DNA of 64,000 nucleotides from Iris pallida (GCA_029216955.1 JANAVB010002199.1:15722456-15786455); one strand, 5' to 3'. Shown: positions 36,201-48,300, counted from the first letter of the stretch. Made by a program: numbers and translations. The notes: generated by a model from the letters alone, not told the origin.

Positions 36201-37551
36201 AAATTAATGTATACATATACATATAATAGTATATATAATAATATATATACACAAGAAAATATATAAATATATATGTATACATAATACATATATATATGTA
36301 TATATACATAGAATAATAAAATACAAGAGAATAAAGTATATATACAATCATACATAAGAAAACAGTAGGTATATATACTAAAATACAGTATATATAAATA
36401 TATATACATATATACATATAAATATATATATACATATATATATATAAAAGAAAAAAAAGAAAAAGAAAAAGGAAAAAGAAAAGAAAAAGAAAAGGAAAAT
36501 ACACAGCAAGGGGGGGGGTTCGAACTCGGGTCAGCGGGGGGTGGTTTTTAAGCGGGTCGGGCTGGCCAGGGGGTCAGCCCGTGGGTCGTGTTAGAGTTAG
36601 GATTTAGATTAGTTTTGTTTCTGTTTTAGGTTAGCAATAATAATAAAAAAAATATATATATTCGTCCTGTGTCCTGACAGTTAAGGACACAGGGTTTCTC
36701 GTGTCCGTGCTACGCACGACACGCACGAACACTGAATCGCGTGTCCAGCTACTGGACGAACATCCCCGTGTCCTGGCGAGTCTCGTGCGTGAGAACGAGA
36801 CACGCACGACACGGTTGAGTCATGCTACTCACGTGTCCGGCGAAGAGGAAGGCTTTCGAGAGGGCGAACGGCGAGGAACGGCGTCGGGGTCGGGGCGCTC
36901 CGGTGGCGCTGCGTCCAGCACGTCAGGGCGAACCGATTGGTGGTGGTGGTTCACGGCGAGGTCGTCGGGATGGGGAGAATGGGGTTCGTCGGAGCTAGGG
37001 TTCCGGCGAGGGTGATTGGGGAAGAAAGGGGGTCTGGGGTGGTCGTGATGGTCGGGTAGGGTTAGGGTTTGGTCTGGGGAGCAAGGTGGGGGGTTAAATA
37101 GGGTCTCTGGGCGGTGGGAAGTCGGTCGGGACGTGGGGGAGGGGGGCAGCTGGCCGGTCGTCGGCAGCTGTCCGGTCGTCGGGGTTAGGTTAGGGTAATT
37201 TACAGTAGGGTCCCCTAGAATTAAGAAATTACAATTAGGTCCCTAGGGTTTACAAATGCAAATTTGAATTTGCATTCCGCATTAAATAACAATTCGTTTA
37301 TTACAAATCGACATAAAGACAATTCTAATAATTACAAAACCACATTAAAACAATTTTTAAAAATTGCAAATTGATATTAAAACATTTAGATAAATTACAA
37401 ATTGATATTTTTAATATTTAAAACTCCTTTAAAATCATTTAAAAATTCTAGAAAAATTCCTAAAAATTCCTAAAAATTATTTAAGGCTATAATTGACATT
37501 AAAAATTAATTAACACTAATTAAAATGAATTTGAAAAATCAGGGGCTTACA
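33916..37551 (-). repeat. Family A 3' LTR
   Basis: Downstream LTR of the minus-strand element; starts (minus) TGTAAGCCCCTGATTTTTC and ends GGGTAACGGGTCGTGACA. It contains the hairpin at 36666-36693, a TA-rich tract near 36000-36440 and the GTCAGGACGGGAGCAAGTAC block at 34319-34338. Confidence 0.93.
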
Positions 37552-37565
37552 AGTCTTCCCTCCTT
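37552..37565 (-). other. Polypurine tract of family A
   Basis: AAGGAGGGAAGACT on the minus strand abuts the 3' LTR start TGTAAG, the position of the plus-strand primer in LTR retrotransposons. Family C has the related AAGGTGGGTAGGAT at 52841-52854, also just after a GAGGACRAAATTTTT stretch. Confidence 0.75.
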
Positions 37566-37660
37566 GAAAAATTTCGTCCTCGAAATTCATAAGGATTGAA
37601 GACTCTACAACATTCTAACATAGCAAGCAATGCAACAAATGACTAAGGCTACGATCAAAA

Positions 37661-38875
37661 CTAACCTCCTGAAACCTGTTCCGGCTCTGGCTCAAGGACT
37701 AGGCTATAAGTCTTCCCCTGGGGTCCCTTGGCTACTGGGCAGTCCCGAATCTGATGGATGACAGACCCACAAGCTAAACACTGACCCAACCTCTTCCTAC
37801 AAACGAAAGCGTCGTGGCCTACCTTCTTGCAGAAGGCACAAAAAGCTCCCTTCTGCTGCTGCTGTCGGGGTCCCGGGGCTCTAACTGGCTGGGTCTGATG
37901 ATGTGGTGGAGGGGGATGGTAAGTCTGCTGGGGTGGCGTCGGCGCTCTCTGCTGGAAAGCCTGACGCTTGGACGGTCCCTCATGATGTACAGAAGCCGGC
38001 CTCTTGCTAGACAGAAGACGCTCTTCAATACTCCGGGCCAACTCTAGGCTCTGGTAGTAGTCAGTCGTACCGTTTGCCACTATAAGAATGCCAATGTCTG
38101 GAACTAGACCATGGCAAAACCTACGGGTCATCTCCTCTGGATCAGCAACCAGGCTAGGAGCAAAACGGCTCAGGCGACTAAACTCTGCCGCATACTCATC
38201 AACAGAACGGTTCCCCTGCTGGACGTTCTGGAATCGTAGCCCCATGGCTACTCTAGCAGCGGTCGAGAAGAACTTCTTCTTGAACTGGGTCTTGAACTGG
38301 TCCCAGGTGGCTCTACCTCTCGCGAACAACGGCTCATTCCTGAACCATACCCCGGCTAAGTCTATCAGCAGAAATCCTGCTGCCTCGACCTGAAGGTCAT
38401 CCGGCATCCTAACTCCCAGAAGCTTCCTCTCTACAGAATCTAGCCAGTCATCAGCTACTACTATGCCCTCAGTCCCTGAGAACTCCTTGGGATTCAGACC
38501 CATGAAGTCCTTGACCGTCCCCGCTCTCTGCCGCGGCTCTACATATGGTGGGACCACGGGACGTCCCTCAGAACGCTCCATGCTCTGGCGGAGTAGGGTA
38601 GTCTGCTCCTGATGGGTTGTTAGGAACCCCTGGATCAGTGTGAGCAGCTGGTTCCCGTCGAGTGTGACGGAAGCCTGGGTGGGTATAGTGATAGGGGGTG
38701 GTGGAAGTATCGGGTCCTGCTGGGCCTGGGATGTGGAAGGTGGTATCTGGGCCTGTGGATCTGTGGAGTGGGAGAATGTGGTAGGTGGAGGTGTATCAGT
38801 CAACTGGTCAGCTGACTGGACATGGAGGGCCCCATTCTCGGGGGTAACATACTGGGACGAACGAGTAAGCACCAT
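37661..38875 (-). CDS. Retrotransposon Gag protein, family A
   Basis: Capsid/nucleocapsid polyprotein of a Ty3/gypsy-type element; it would assemble cytoplasmic particles and package RNA. The frame is uninterrupted, 404 aa, and starts MVLTRSSQYVTPENGALHV. Residues 25-75 are proline/glutamine-rich. The capsid (Retrotrans_gag-like) region covers about 120-285, with FMGLNPKEFSG, ADDWLDSVERKL, TWDQFKTQFKKKFF and SVDEYAAEFSRLSRFAP. A proline/histidine-rich linker follows. Two CX2CX4HX4C zinc knuckles come next: C346/C349/H354/C359 and C366/C369/H374/C379. Most plant Ty3/gypsy elements continue into protease and reverse transcriptase, but here a stop follows 25 residues after the second knuckle and the 3' LTR lies only 109 bp away. 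No frameshift or missing zinc ligand is seen, so it looks functional. Confidence 0.92.
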   Translation of the reverse strand: MVLTRSSQYVTPENGALHVQSADQLTDTPPPTTFSHSTDPQAQIPPSTSQAQQDPILPPPPITIPTQASVTLDGNQLLTLIQGFLTTHQEQTTLLRQSMERSEGRPVVPPYVEPRQRAGTVKDFMGLNPKEFSGTEGIVVADDWLDSVERKLLGVRMPDDLQVEAAGFLLIDLAGVWFRNEPLFARGRATWDQFKTQFKKKFFSTAARVAMGLRFQNVQQGNRSVDEYAAEFSRLSRFAPSLVADPEEMTRRFCHGLVPDIGILIVANGTTDYYQSLELARSIEERLLSSKRPASVHHEGPSKRQAFQQRAPTPPQQTYHPPPPHHQTQPVRAPGPRQQQQKGAFCAFCKKVGHDAFVCRKRLGQCLACGSVIHQIRDCPVAKGPQGKTYSLVLEPEPEQVSGG

Positions 38876-39121
38876 CTAAATTACACATAAAAGACTTATA
38901 AGGACTTATTCAAAGTAAGCAATCATATGCAAGAAAATCTAATTTATAATAGCAAACATGTGATGTGTTTCCTATGTTGCAATCCTAGCATTCCTCTAAG
39001 TGTTCGAAGCGTCTTTCCTAATGTTGTCTAATTACCTTAAGTTCCTAATTGCAGGCATGTTTGGTACAATAACGTAACCAAACAATTTAGTCAGGACCTG
39101 CATGGGCCGCCAAAAAAAACA
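38876..39121 (-). other. Family A leader between 5' LTR and gag
   Basis: About 246 bp of untranslated leader. Directly after the LTR end (minus strand) it reads TGTTTTTTTTGGCGGCCCAT and then GCAGGTC. The family C interior starts almost the same way (50798: CGTTTTTAGTGGTGGCCCAT then GCAGGTC). The usual plant initiator-Met primer site TGGTATCAGAGC is absent, so the primer tRNA is unidentified. Confidence 0.6.
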
Positions 39122-41363
39122 TGTCACGACCCGTTACCCAAATTGTTGGGCCGGGCCGAGCCATGTCCAGCCTACGCTTAAGATAAAGCGCAGTAAGCTG
39201 TTCTAGAGATAACAAGATAAGACTAAATGTGCTAACAGTTCTATAAGTGAAGAAGAATCATAAATGCTCCAAACACAAAAGTCGTCGTATATAGTGAAAT
39301 ATCCAAGTACAAGTAAACTGAAATGTAAAACTGGATACATGTCCAGTTACAAAATGGTATAGTCTAATACATGACTACACTAAGTATCCCAAGCAGCTAA
39401 GCAAACTAGACGAGTCTCCCCGCAGGAACATCCTCGTATGGCAAAACCGGGTCCTCGGCAGTGACTCCATAATACGAATCACAGAGCAACTCCTCCTCAG
39501 TAATTATACCTACAACGTTATCCTGTCAGGACGGGAGCAAGTACAACCTCTACAACTAAAGTACTGAACATATAATGAAAGAGATGTACAACAAGAAACA
39601 TGGTGTGATAAGTCTATAAACAGGAAATACTGGAAACATGGCCTCATGGTACAACTGGGATCATAGTATCATAGTAACATAGGGAACATGGCATATCATG
39701 GTTTAATTTGTCATTTCTACAAATGACCACATATATTTTAAAAGTTTAAAACCGTAGCATGTACGTGAATCGGTCAATAGGTAGCAGGATGTACTGCGGC
39801 ACATATCTGGCATGCACATACGTGCACGAGCGGCATCAGTGTATATCCATACACAAACGCGAGATCAGAACATACGGCAAGGGTACATATAGAATGTCAC
39901 CGAGCGCGGTAAATACATACGGAGAAGGGGGTCATGTTCACGTACACTACTAACGGTTTCCCCTTAACCCGTTATTTAACATGTGGGAGATCGAGAGCAG
40001 TAAAAATATGTGAGAGATACTGGGAGCAATATAAGCATGACAGGTACTGGGAGCAGTATGAAACATGTGAATACTCAGAGCAGTCTAAAGCATAGTGAAA
40101 CTTGTGCTGAGAACCCGTAAGAAGCATGTGAAGATACAAGAGCTGTACTAAACATGGCCGGTACTGAAAGTGATACAACATGTGAAGACATAACTTGCTA
40201 CCTCAAGGATCAGTCTTTTAACAGGGTTAATACATGTTCTAGCATTAAAAGACAGTAAATGAGTATGTAGATGTACTTGCCTCTAGCAAAACAAGCTGCG
40301 ATAAAAGTGCTATAGATGTCCAGTAACTCGTCACTGTAGCAATAAATACAATAAACTTAGCTTTTACACTAAGCTAAAATACTAGATCACTAAACTGGTG
40401 TGACACGACTTGTGACTGGGCACCTAGCCAAAATAATGACTTGGCATAGGAGACCAATGTGGGGTGACACACTATGTTAACTAACTTTCTAGGATCTTTA
40501 CACTAGTGAGGGGTGGGGTTCAATACGACTAAAACTCCAAATAACACAAAAAGCTACAAGTCGTAATTAATCAGTAAATAAATCAAAAGATCATTGTTTT
40601 CTAACAATTTTTCAAGTAGACAAAAAGCCTAGTTTTGCATAAAACAAAGTACCAAAACGATCCTTGCTAACTATAGAAATTTATTATAATTTTTCTGGAA
40701 TTTATTAACCAGTACAAATATTTTATAAAAAATCAGTTTTTTTTCCTAAGTATACAGAAAGTGAGTTTTGGTTTCATATGCCAAACTAGTGGCAAAACAG
40801 TAAATTAAATACTACAAAAATTATACTAAATTAGCCAACTTAGCAAAGTATCTAAAAACTATTTTTCCATAATTTTAGCAACACTCTAAGTATTTTTTTT
40901 AAAATCAAAAACAGTAATGCACACAATAATTAATTATCTGCGTATTTTGTCCATGTATATACTTTGAACCAAAGTTCAAATACAGGACCCAAGGCCATGA
41001 ATCAAGTCCAATATGACTTGTATAGGTCTTGAATGTGTGAAAACACATTTGAGCCCAAATACCCATGCTAGGCTTGGACATCAAATGGTTGCAGTAATTT
41101 AAATATACAGAAAATACTAAGTGGTAGAAATGCAAAATAAATATTAATATTTTAATAAGGTAAAGTTTTACATTTTAACTATAAAAGTATGAACATTATT
41201 TTATATAATTATTTTACACTAAGCTAAGTGAAATACATAGGAAATATATATATATAAATATATGGATATTTATATATATAGGAAAATGCTTACTATATTA
41301 TTGTATATATATATATATATACAAATATATGTATATATACATACATGTAAGAAAATACTTAAC

Positions 41364-41434
<71 letters not shown>

Positions 41435-42784
41435 AAATTAATGTATACATATACATATAATAGTATATATATAATAATATATATACACAAGAAAATATAT
41501 AAATATATATGTATACATAATACATATATATATGTATATATACATAGAATAATAAAATACAAGAGAATAAAGTATATATACAATCATACATAAGAAAAAC
41601 AGTAGGTATATATACTAAAATACAGTATATATAAATATATATACATATATACATATAAATATATATATACATATATATATATAAAAGAAAAAAAAGAAAA
41701 AGAAAAAGGAAAAAGAAAAGAAAAAGAAAAGGAAAATACACAGCAAGGGGGGGGGTTCGAACTCGGGTCAGCGGGGGGTGGTTTTTAAGCGGGTCGGGCT
41801 GGCCAGGGGGTCAGCCCGTGGGTCGTGTTAGAGTTAGGATTTAGATTAGTTTTGTTTCTGTTTTAGGTTAGCAATAATAATAAAAAAAATATATATATTC
41901 GTCCTGTGTCCTGACAGTTAAGGACACAGGGTTTCTCGTGTCCGTGCTACGCACGACACGCACGAACACTGAATCGCGTGTCCAGCTACTGGACGAACAT
42001 CCCCGTGTCCTGGCGAGTCTCGTGCGTGAGAACGAGACACGCACGACACGGTTGAGTCATGCTACTCACGTGTCCGGCGAAGAGGAAGGCTTTCGAGAGG
42101 GCGAACGGCGAGGAACGGCGTCGGGGTCGGGGCGCTCCGGTGGCGCTGCGTCCAGCACGTCAGGGCGAACCGATTGGTGGTGGTGGTTCACGGCGAGGTC
42201 GTCGGGATGGGGAGAACGGGGTTCGTCGGAGCTAGGGTTCCGGCGAGGGTGATTGGGGAAGAAAGGGGGTCTGGGGTGGTCGTGATGGTCGGGTAGGGTT
42301 AGGGTTTGGTCTGGGGAGCAAGGTGGGGGGTTAAATAGGGTCTCTGGGCGGTGGGAAGTCGGTCGGGACGTGGGGGGGGCAGCTGGCCGGTCGTCGGCAG
42401 CTGTCCGGTCGTCGGGGTTAGGTTAGGGTAATTTACAGTAGGGTCCCCTAGAATTAAGAAATTACAATTAGGTCCCTAGGGTTTACAAATGCAAATTTGA
42501 ATTTGCATTCCGCATTAAATAACAATTCGTTTATTACAAATCGACATAAAGACAATTCTAATAATTACAAAACCACATTAAAACAATTTTTAAAAATTGC
42601 AAATTGATATTAAAACATTTAGATAAATTACAAATTGATATTTTTAATATTTAAAACTCCTTTAAAATTATTTAAAAATTCTAGAAAAATTCCTAAAAAT
42701 TCCTAAAAATTATTTAAGGCTATAATTGACATTAAAAATTAATTAACACTAATTAAAATGAATTTGAAAAATCAGGGGCTTACA
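39122..42784 (-). repeat. Family A 5' LTR
   Basis: Upstream LTR of the minus-strand element and nearly identical to 33916-37551. It differs mainly in a (TA)n tract at 41370-41432 that is about 35 bp longer and in scattered substitutions, such as near 39503, 39624, 40905 and 42217. Transcription of the gag RNA should start in this LTR and run toward lower coordinates. Confidence 0.93.
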
Positions 42785-42889
42785 GTGCGTGCTTTTGTGC
42801 GTACGCAGCTTCCCTACGTGCGTGCTTTTGCACGTATGCTGCCCCTTGATCCCTTGGAATGACTATTGTACATGGCTTGGTATGGCAAG

Positions 42890-43080
42890 GAACTTGCATA
42901 ACACGACAGTGACCCGTAGTGGTGCACTCCTGACATGACCAACCTGACATGATAGTGGCCCGTCGTGGCGCACTCCTGACAAGTATCCTGACATGATTTA
43001 TCTTGATAACTTGATAGTGGCCCGTGACGGCGCACTCCTGACTTGACATGACCTGATAACTTAGCTTGACCTGTCTTGAC
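42890..43080. repeat. Degenerate tandem repeats in family B LTR
   Basis: GTGGCCCGT.GTGGCGCACTCCTGACA-type units occur at about 42909, 42954 and 43017, separated by TGACATGA/TTGATAACTTGA stretches. They form part of the host family B LTR between its two insertions. Confidence 0.7.
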
Positions 43081-43939
43081 ACCGTGGGTGGTTCTTTCTT
43101 GCTTGCTTGTTAAATCCACGTGTCCAGTCTCGCATCATGTCTAGGATGGGACTCCTGAGTACCACGGTCAGGAGTACCTACTAAATGGATTAAGGCTAAT
43201 AACTAGAATAACACAGTAGTCATGAAAAGATGACACAGCTACAGGCAATCCCGTTACCTGGGCGTGTCACGCCCCAGAACTAGAATACTGGAGAGCGGGA
43301 GCAGACATAGCCAGCTACGTATATAAAATGGAATCCATCTCACTATACGGTCACGGCTGTCTAGATACATGAGGGTTTAACTACAAGCCAGCAGTCTCCT
43401 AAGGTCATGAACAAGCCTATTGTCTCAATCACAAGCAAGCAATAGTAATTACAAGATGTCAGAGCACCAAATATATAATAGCAAGGCGTCCCATACATTA
43501 CATATTTGATGATCATGAAGCTAGTCGTACAAAATGCCAGGACTAGCAAGAGTTCAGTCATACATGATCAACCCTAGGATCTGTCAATCATGTTACAGCC
43601 CGTAGGCAGACAGTAAATAAAGATGCAATCGAGCTAACACGTGCTCGCCGGCTAAACGCCTCAAAAGAATAATTTTTACAAATAAGTGGGAGGACAAAAA
43701 GAAACCCACTCGTTGTCAGGGTTCCGTCTAGTGGTCACCATCTGGTTGGAAGATCAGTGGATCCTCTGGAGCTGCTCCGATATTTGGCCACACAAAACCA
43801 GCTGGGTCAGACCCCAGAAAGAGCAAGTGCCACAAAGGAGGCTTTACTTAGAAACTAAAACCAGCATATAGTAAGGAATATTAAAGTTAAATTATCAGAA
43901 ATAACAACAATAATTGAGTACGAGGAAACCATTCAAGTA

Positions 43940-44370
43940 GCCAGACTACAACCCTTAAACCAAACAAGGACCGGGATTGCAATCCTTCACCTGAATGGAA
44001 ATCCGTCTCAAATACTATGGATAAGGTAATAAGACAATAAACGAAGAGAAGACACAGAACTGCTCCGGGAGCCAGGTTACAACCCTTAAACCAAACAAGG
44101 ACCGGGGTTGTAACCCTTCGCCTGAACAGAACTGGACTCCTGATCTTTATTGTTAAGGCCATTATAGATAATCATGTTGCTAAAGTAAGATAGAACATGA
44201 CAAGCATGTCACGGGGTATAAATAAGACAATAACCGAAGGGAAGACACAGAACTGCTCCGGGAGCCAGGTTACAACCCTTAAACCAAACAAGGATCGGGG
44301 TTGTAACCCTTCGCCTGAACAGAACTGGTCCCCCGATCGTTATTGTTAAGGCAAGCATCAATAATCGTGT
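43940..44370. repeat. Tandem units with TACAACCCTTAAACCAAACA
   Basis: The word TACAACCCTTAAACCAAACA occurs near 43947, 44078 and 44271. The last two lie in long, nearly identical units of 193 bp that also share GAAGACACAGAACTGCTCCG and CGCCTGAACAGAACTGG. The host family B LTR has a single reversed copy near 46504-46560. Confidence 0.9.
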
Positions 44371-45169
44371 CTTGTCACGATCTTGCACAGGATCAGGATA
44401 AGACTAAGCTGGAATAACTTCATCCAATCAATCACGGCCAATCAAAAGTACGGCTTGATACTTTAACTAGCTAGGGTTATCACAGGCCTAGTTACTAGCA
44501 AGATGCAATGAGATTATTTTAACAGCCACAAGCCCTACAGACCATCCAAGTTATCCAGGTCGAATATCCATTTATGAAGGATGCACCACATGACTGTGTG
44601 CTGGAAGTGTGCCCTACTCGTCGGTAGGCTACAAGTCCACTTAATGCGCCCAGATAACGGGATTGCCTGTAGCTGGAAATCTCTTCATGTCTACTGAATT
44701 ATTCTAGTTTATTACTCTTAGTTAATTACAGTAGGTATCCCTGACCGTGGTACTCAGGGATCCCATCCTAGATATGATGCAAGACAATACTGGTTTATTG
44801 TGCAAACGCAATCATCCACGGTGTCCAGGTTAGTCATTCTTGTCAGGTCATGTCACGTTAGCCGTCGCAACAGCAATTCGAGATAATCATGTCAGGTATG
44901 CTTGTCCTGCCATGCCGTGTTCAATTATTATTAACAAACCTATTAAATAAATTCATGATTATCAAGTTCATGACAAAAGACGTAAGGATATAAAATGGGC
45001 ATAAAATATCTAATAAAATATCAATATACAGGGCTATAGAAGAGCCAAGCTTAAGGAAAATAAAACCAAAGTGACATGCTGACATAAGACCAAGTCAGCC
45101 AAGGCCATACGCTCAGTGCAAAAGTCATACGCTCAGGTCAGGCTACGCTCAAGTCAAGCTACGCTCAGG

Positions 45170-45465
45170 TAAGCGTATGAGGTCCATACGACCTCTTGTC
45201 ACACAAGTGAGCGTATGCAAGACATACGCTCCAAAAAGGCAGCGTATGAACTTCATACGACTCCTTGTCACACAAGCGAGCGTATGCGAGTCATACGCCT
45301 CCAAAAGGCAGCGTATGGACTCCATACGACTCATGGCTATCCAAGTGAGCGTATGCAAGTCATACGCTCCAAAAAGGCAGCGTATATATGGACTCCATAC
45401 GACTCCTTGTCAAGCAAGCGAGCGTATGCGAGTCATACGCTTCCAAAAGGCAGCGTATGGGGTCT
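45170..45465. repeat. 69-bp tandem array in reversed family B LTR
   Basis: GGCAGCGTATG recurs at 45238, 45307, 45375 and 45448. Units alternate CCATACGACTCCTTGTCA and GAGCGTATGCGAGTCATACG, so each unit contains an inner inverted repeat around CATACG/CGTATG. All plus frames stay open by repetition, giving artefactual ORFs. Confidence 0.9.
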
Positions 45466-47260
45466 ACTGAGCTGCGCTAAAGAGCGCGCACAGCTCAGTG
45501 ACGCAAGCTAAAAAGCTCGCGCACTGCTCACTGTCTTCTCCAAACAGCAGGAACTCCATGGTTGAACCCTAAGCTTCCAAAGTCCATAACTTGGTCAAAA
45601 CAAGTCCAAATCCAACTTTCCAAAGGTCAAAATTGGGTAGAAGGAAATTCTCTACCACATGGAACCATCAAAACTTGAAAACAAGGGAATTTAATAGATC
45701 AAAACCATGAAAATCCAAAAATAACTAAATTCTAGATCTACAAAAATCTAAGCTTCAAAATAGAAAATGACAAGTTCTAATGTGGATTAGAAAGTTGCAA
45801 AGAAGAAGTTAGAACAATAAAAATGGTGGGTTTCTTCATGAAGCAAGATTGCACTTGCCTAGGCTAGGGTTTTCTTGGTTGGTGGTGGAGAGTAATGAAG
45901 AAGAAAGGAAATAATGAGGAGAGAGAATGGGAAGAGGTTAATAAATAGGGTTGGTTGTGGTAGGTAGGGGGTTCACCCTTGGTTCATGATGAACCAAGGC
46001 TAATCAAGCCTAGCCGAACCAACCCAAGCCAACCCAAACCAAGATGAACCATGGCCAATACGAGATAAAATACGTACACGTATTCTTAAATACGTAATAC
46101 GAACAACAGGCATTACAGGGCGCTCCAGGGATTTGTAGCCTGCCGTCGAGTAGGGCGCATTTCCAGCACACTGTCAGGTGTTGCACCCTCTAAGTCACCT
46201 AAGGGTACATGCGTCTCCTGGACGATGTACCCACCTGAATTCAACCCTAATCTTTCGTCCTGGGTAACCTGGATGGTCTGCAGGGCTTATGGCTGTGGGA
46301 CAATCTCTCTGCATCTTTTTAGTAATTAGGCCTGTGATAACCCTAGTTAGTTAAAGTAGTAAGCCGTAGGATCTGCTTGGCCGTGATTGATTGAATGAGG
46401 TATAACCAGTCTAGTCATGTCTTGATCTCATGCAGGATTGCTTCCTGTCTTGATTACTTACATTACTTATCTTGCCGATAAATGGTAGGAAACCAAGCTC
46501 TGTTCAGATGAAGGGTTACAACCCCGGTCCTTGTTTGGTTTACGGGTTGTAACCTGGCTATCGGAATAGTTCCATGGTTATCTCGTCGTATATCATCCTT
46601 GTATGCTTTTCGTAATTTTAGTTTTAATATTAGATTTTTCTTGTGCTGATTGCTGGCTTTTGTTCTTATTTCGTGGCCCCCTTGTGGCACTTGCTCTTTC
46701 TGGGGTTGACCCAGCTGGTTTTGTGTGGCCAGATTTCGGAGCAGCTCCCGAAGATCTACCAAGCTTCCAGCCCAATGGTGAACACTAGACGGAATCCGGG
46801 CCAAGAGTGGGTTTTCTATTTTGTTTCGCTCACTCTATTGTAAAAATTATTCTTTTGAGGCGTTTAGCCGACGAGCACCTGTTAGCTCGAAGCACTTTTA
46901 CTTACTGTCTGCCTACGGGCTGTAAACATGATTGACAAATCCTAGGGTTGATCATGTATGACTAAACTCTTGCTAGTCCTAACATTTTGTAGCGACTAGC
47001 TTCATGATCAGCTGAATATGTAATATTTGGGACGCCTTATTATTGTATATTTAATGATCATACATCTTGCGACTTTACTTACTTGTGGTGATTGAGACAT
47101 AGGCTTGTTCATGACCATAAGAGACTGTTGGCTTGTAGAAAACCCTCATATATCTAGACAACCGTGACCGTATATCGAGGTGGTTTCCATTTCAATATAC
47201 GTAGCTGGCTATGTCTGCCCCCCGCTCTCCAGTATTCTGGTTCTAGGGCGTGACATATAT

Positions 47261-47374
47261 AAATATCCTCACATCACTCTCTCTCTCTCCCATTATCACT
47301 TAACCCATCCCCCTTTCATGTAGGAACAACCCCCCCATCTCTATCTCCCTCTCTCTCTCTAAATATCTTTTAAA

Positions 47375-47408
<34 letters not shown>

Positions 47409-48300
47409 CATATATTAATATACTCACACAATAACTCTCTCCCTCTCTCTTTTTTTTTTAACACACAAGCAACCCCCCATCACCTCAGCCGACACCCCCT
47501 TTTCTTCCTTCTTCTTCATCCCAGCCAACACCATCACCACCATTTCTTCAATAGTCAACACCATCACCACCACCTTTTCTTCTTCTTCTACTCCTACATA
47601 TTATCACCACCACCATCACATACACTATCACTACCCTCACCATCACCATACCATCGCCGCCACCCCTGCCGCGACCGGCCGCCGCCGTCGCCGTGCCCCA
47701 GCGCCGCGCCAGGCCGCGCCACCGTGCGGCAGCAACAGCGTAGCAGCTGCGAGCAGCAGCGGTAGCTGTCGCGCCACCGCAGCGTGCGAGCCGCCGCGCG
47801 TTCGTCGTCGCACCGCCGCGCACGAGGCTGGACGTCGCACCTCTGGCGAGCCCTGGCATGCCCAAGCGCCCCTCCCCCTCGCTGCGGCAGCATGCACCAC
47901 CGCGCCTCCCCGCGCGCGCGTGACGCAGTCGCGCAAGCCGGCCACCTCGCGCGGCCATCTTCGGCCGTCGCACCACCATCCATAGGCCGGCGCCCCATCG
48001 GCAAACCCCCATGCACCACCGCGCACCACCCCGGCAGCGACCAGTTCAACGGGAAGTCGATTTCGACTTCGGGATCGAAATCCCGTCGTAACGCGCGTAT
48101 TGGAGAGGCCAGAATACGCGTCTCGAGGCAGCAACTTCGTACGTATTTTTTGGGCAATCCAACCGTTGGATCGGTAATTTCTTCACTTCGTCTCAATCTC
48201 GGTATATCCCTATTCACCTCTGTCAAATTTCACCCGTTAATTTTGTAGTTTGATACATCAAAACCGGCCACCAAGTTGACGTTTTAATTTGTACTATTTT
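47261..48300 (+). other. Family C 5' LTR: CT-rich and GC-rich segments
   Basis: CT microsatellites (47279-47410) are followed by TTCTTC/CACCAC-rich DNA and a GC island (47640-48060) with long accidental open frames on both strands. The same layout is present at 53770-54800 in the 3' LTR. No recognisable protein family is encoded. Confidence 0.6.

Larger units (their letters stand above)
33916..42784 (-). mobile_element. Family A gag-only LTR retrotransposon (TR-GAG type), complete
   Basis: The LTRs are 33916-37551 (3636 bp) and 39122-42784 (3663 bp), both TG...CA, with the 5-bp duplication GTGCG at 33911-33915 and 42785-42789. The element reads on the minus strand. The interior is only 1570 bp: a leader of about 246 bp, a 404-aa gag, and a tail with TTTCGAGGACGAAATTTTTC then the purine tract AAGGAGGGAAGACT (37552-37565). 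There is no protease, reverse transcriptase, RNase H or integrase. The LTRs differ at roughly ten positions by eye plus TA-repeat length, so the insertion is young. Movement would need enzymes from another element. Confidence 0.93.
43265..46117 (-). mobile_element. Family B solo LTR, reversed, nested in another family B LTR
   Basis: It starts TGTCACGCCCCAGAACTAG and ends GGCATTACA (minus strand TGTAATGCC...GGGGCGTGACA), 2853 bp, with the duplication GGGCG at 43260-43264 and 46118-46122. Its sequence from 43265 rightward is the reverse complement of the host LTR leftward from 47255, including ACCAGCTGGGTC and GAAAGAGCAAGTGCCAC. Its right half matches the host's left pieces in reverse. No internal region is present. 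Confidence 0.92.
32952..47255 (+). mobile_element. Family B solo LTR carrying two nested insertions
   Basis: The host LTR survives as 32952-33915, 42790-43264 and 46123-47255 (about 2.57 kb). It starts TGTCACCCTTATTTTTCG, ends TCTAGGGCGTGACA, and is flanked by TATAT (32947-32951 and 47256-47260). The flanks lie in TA repeat, so the duplication alone is weak, but both LTR ends and the exact continuation of family C on each side support it. No internal region or second same-strand LTR is present, hence a solo LTR. Confidence 0.8.

Noticed and set aside
36701..37015. 104-residue frame starting MSVLRTTRTNTESRVQ, present in both family A LTRs
   Set aside because: It is contained in the LTR, low in complexity, on the strand opposite to the element, and not preserved in the diverged copy at 2367-2729 (different composition).
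45177..45511. 97-98-residue repetitive plus frames
   Set aside because: They result from the 69-bp array, a multiple of three, and have no start context or family resemblance.
47548..48248. Frames of 154-210 residues on both strands, repeated at 54063-54802
   Set aside because: They lie in the GC island of the family C LTRs. The two copies agree only because the LTRs are copies of each other, and the composition is cysteine/arginine-rich low complexity. A codon-selection test on more copies could reopen this.
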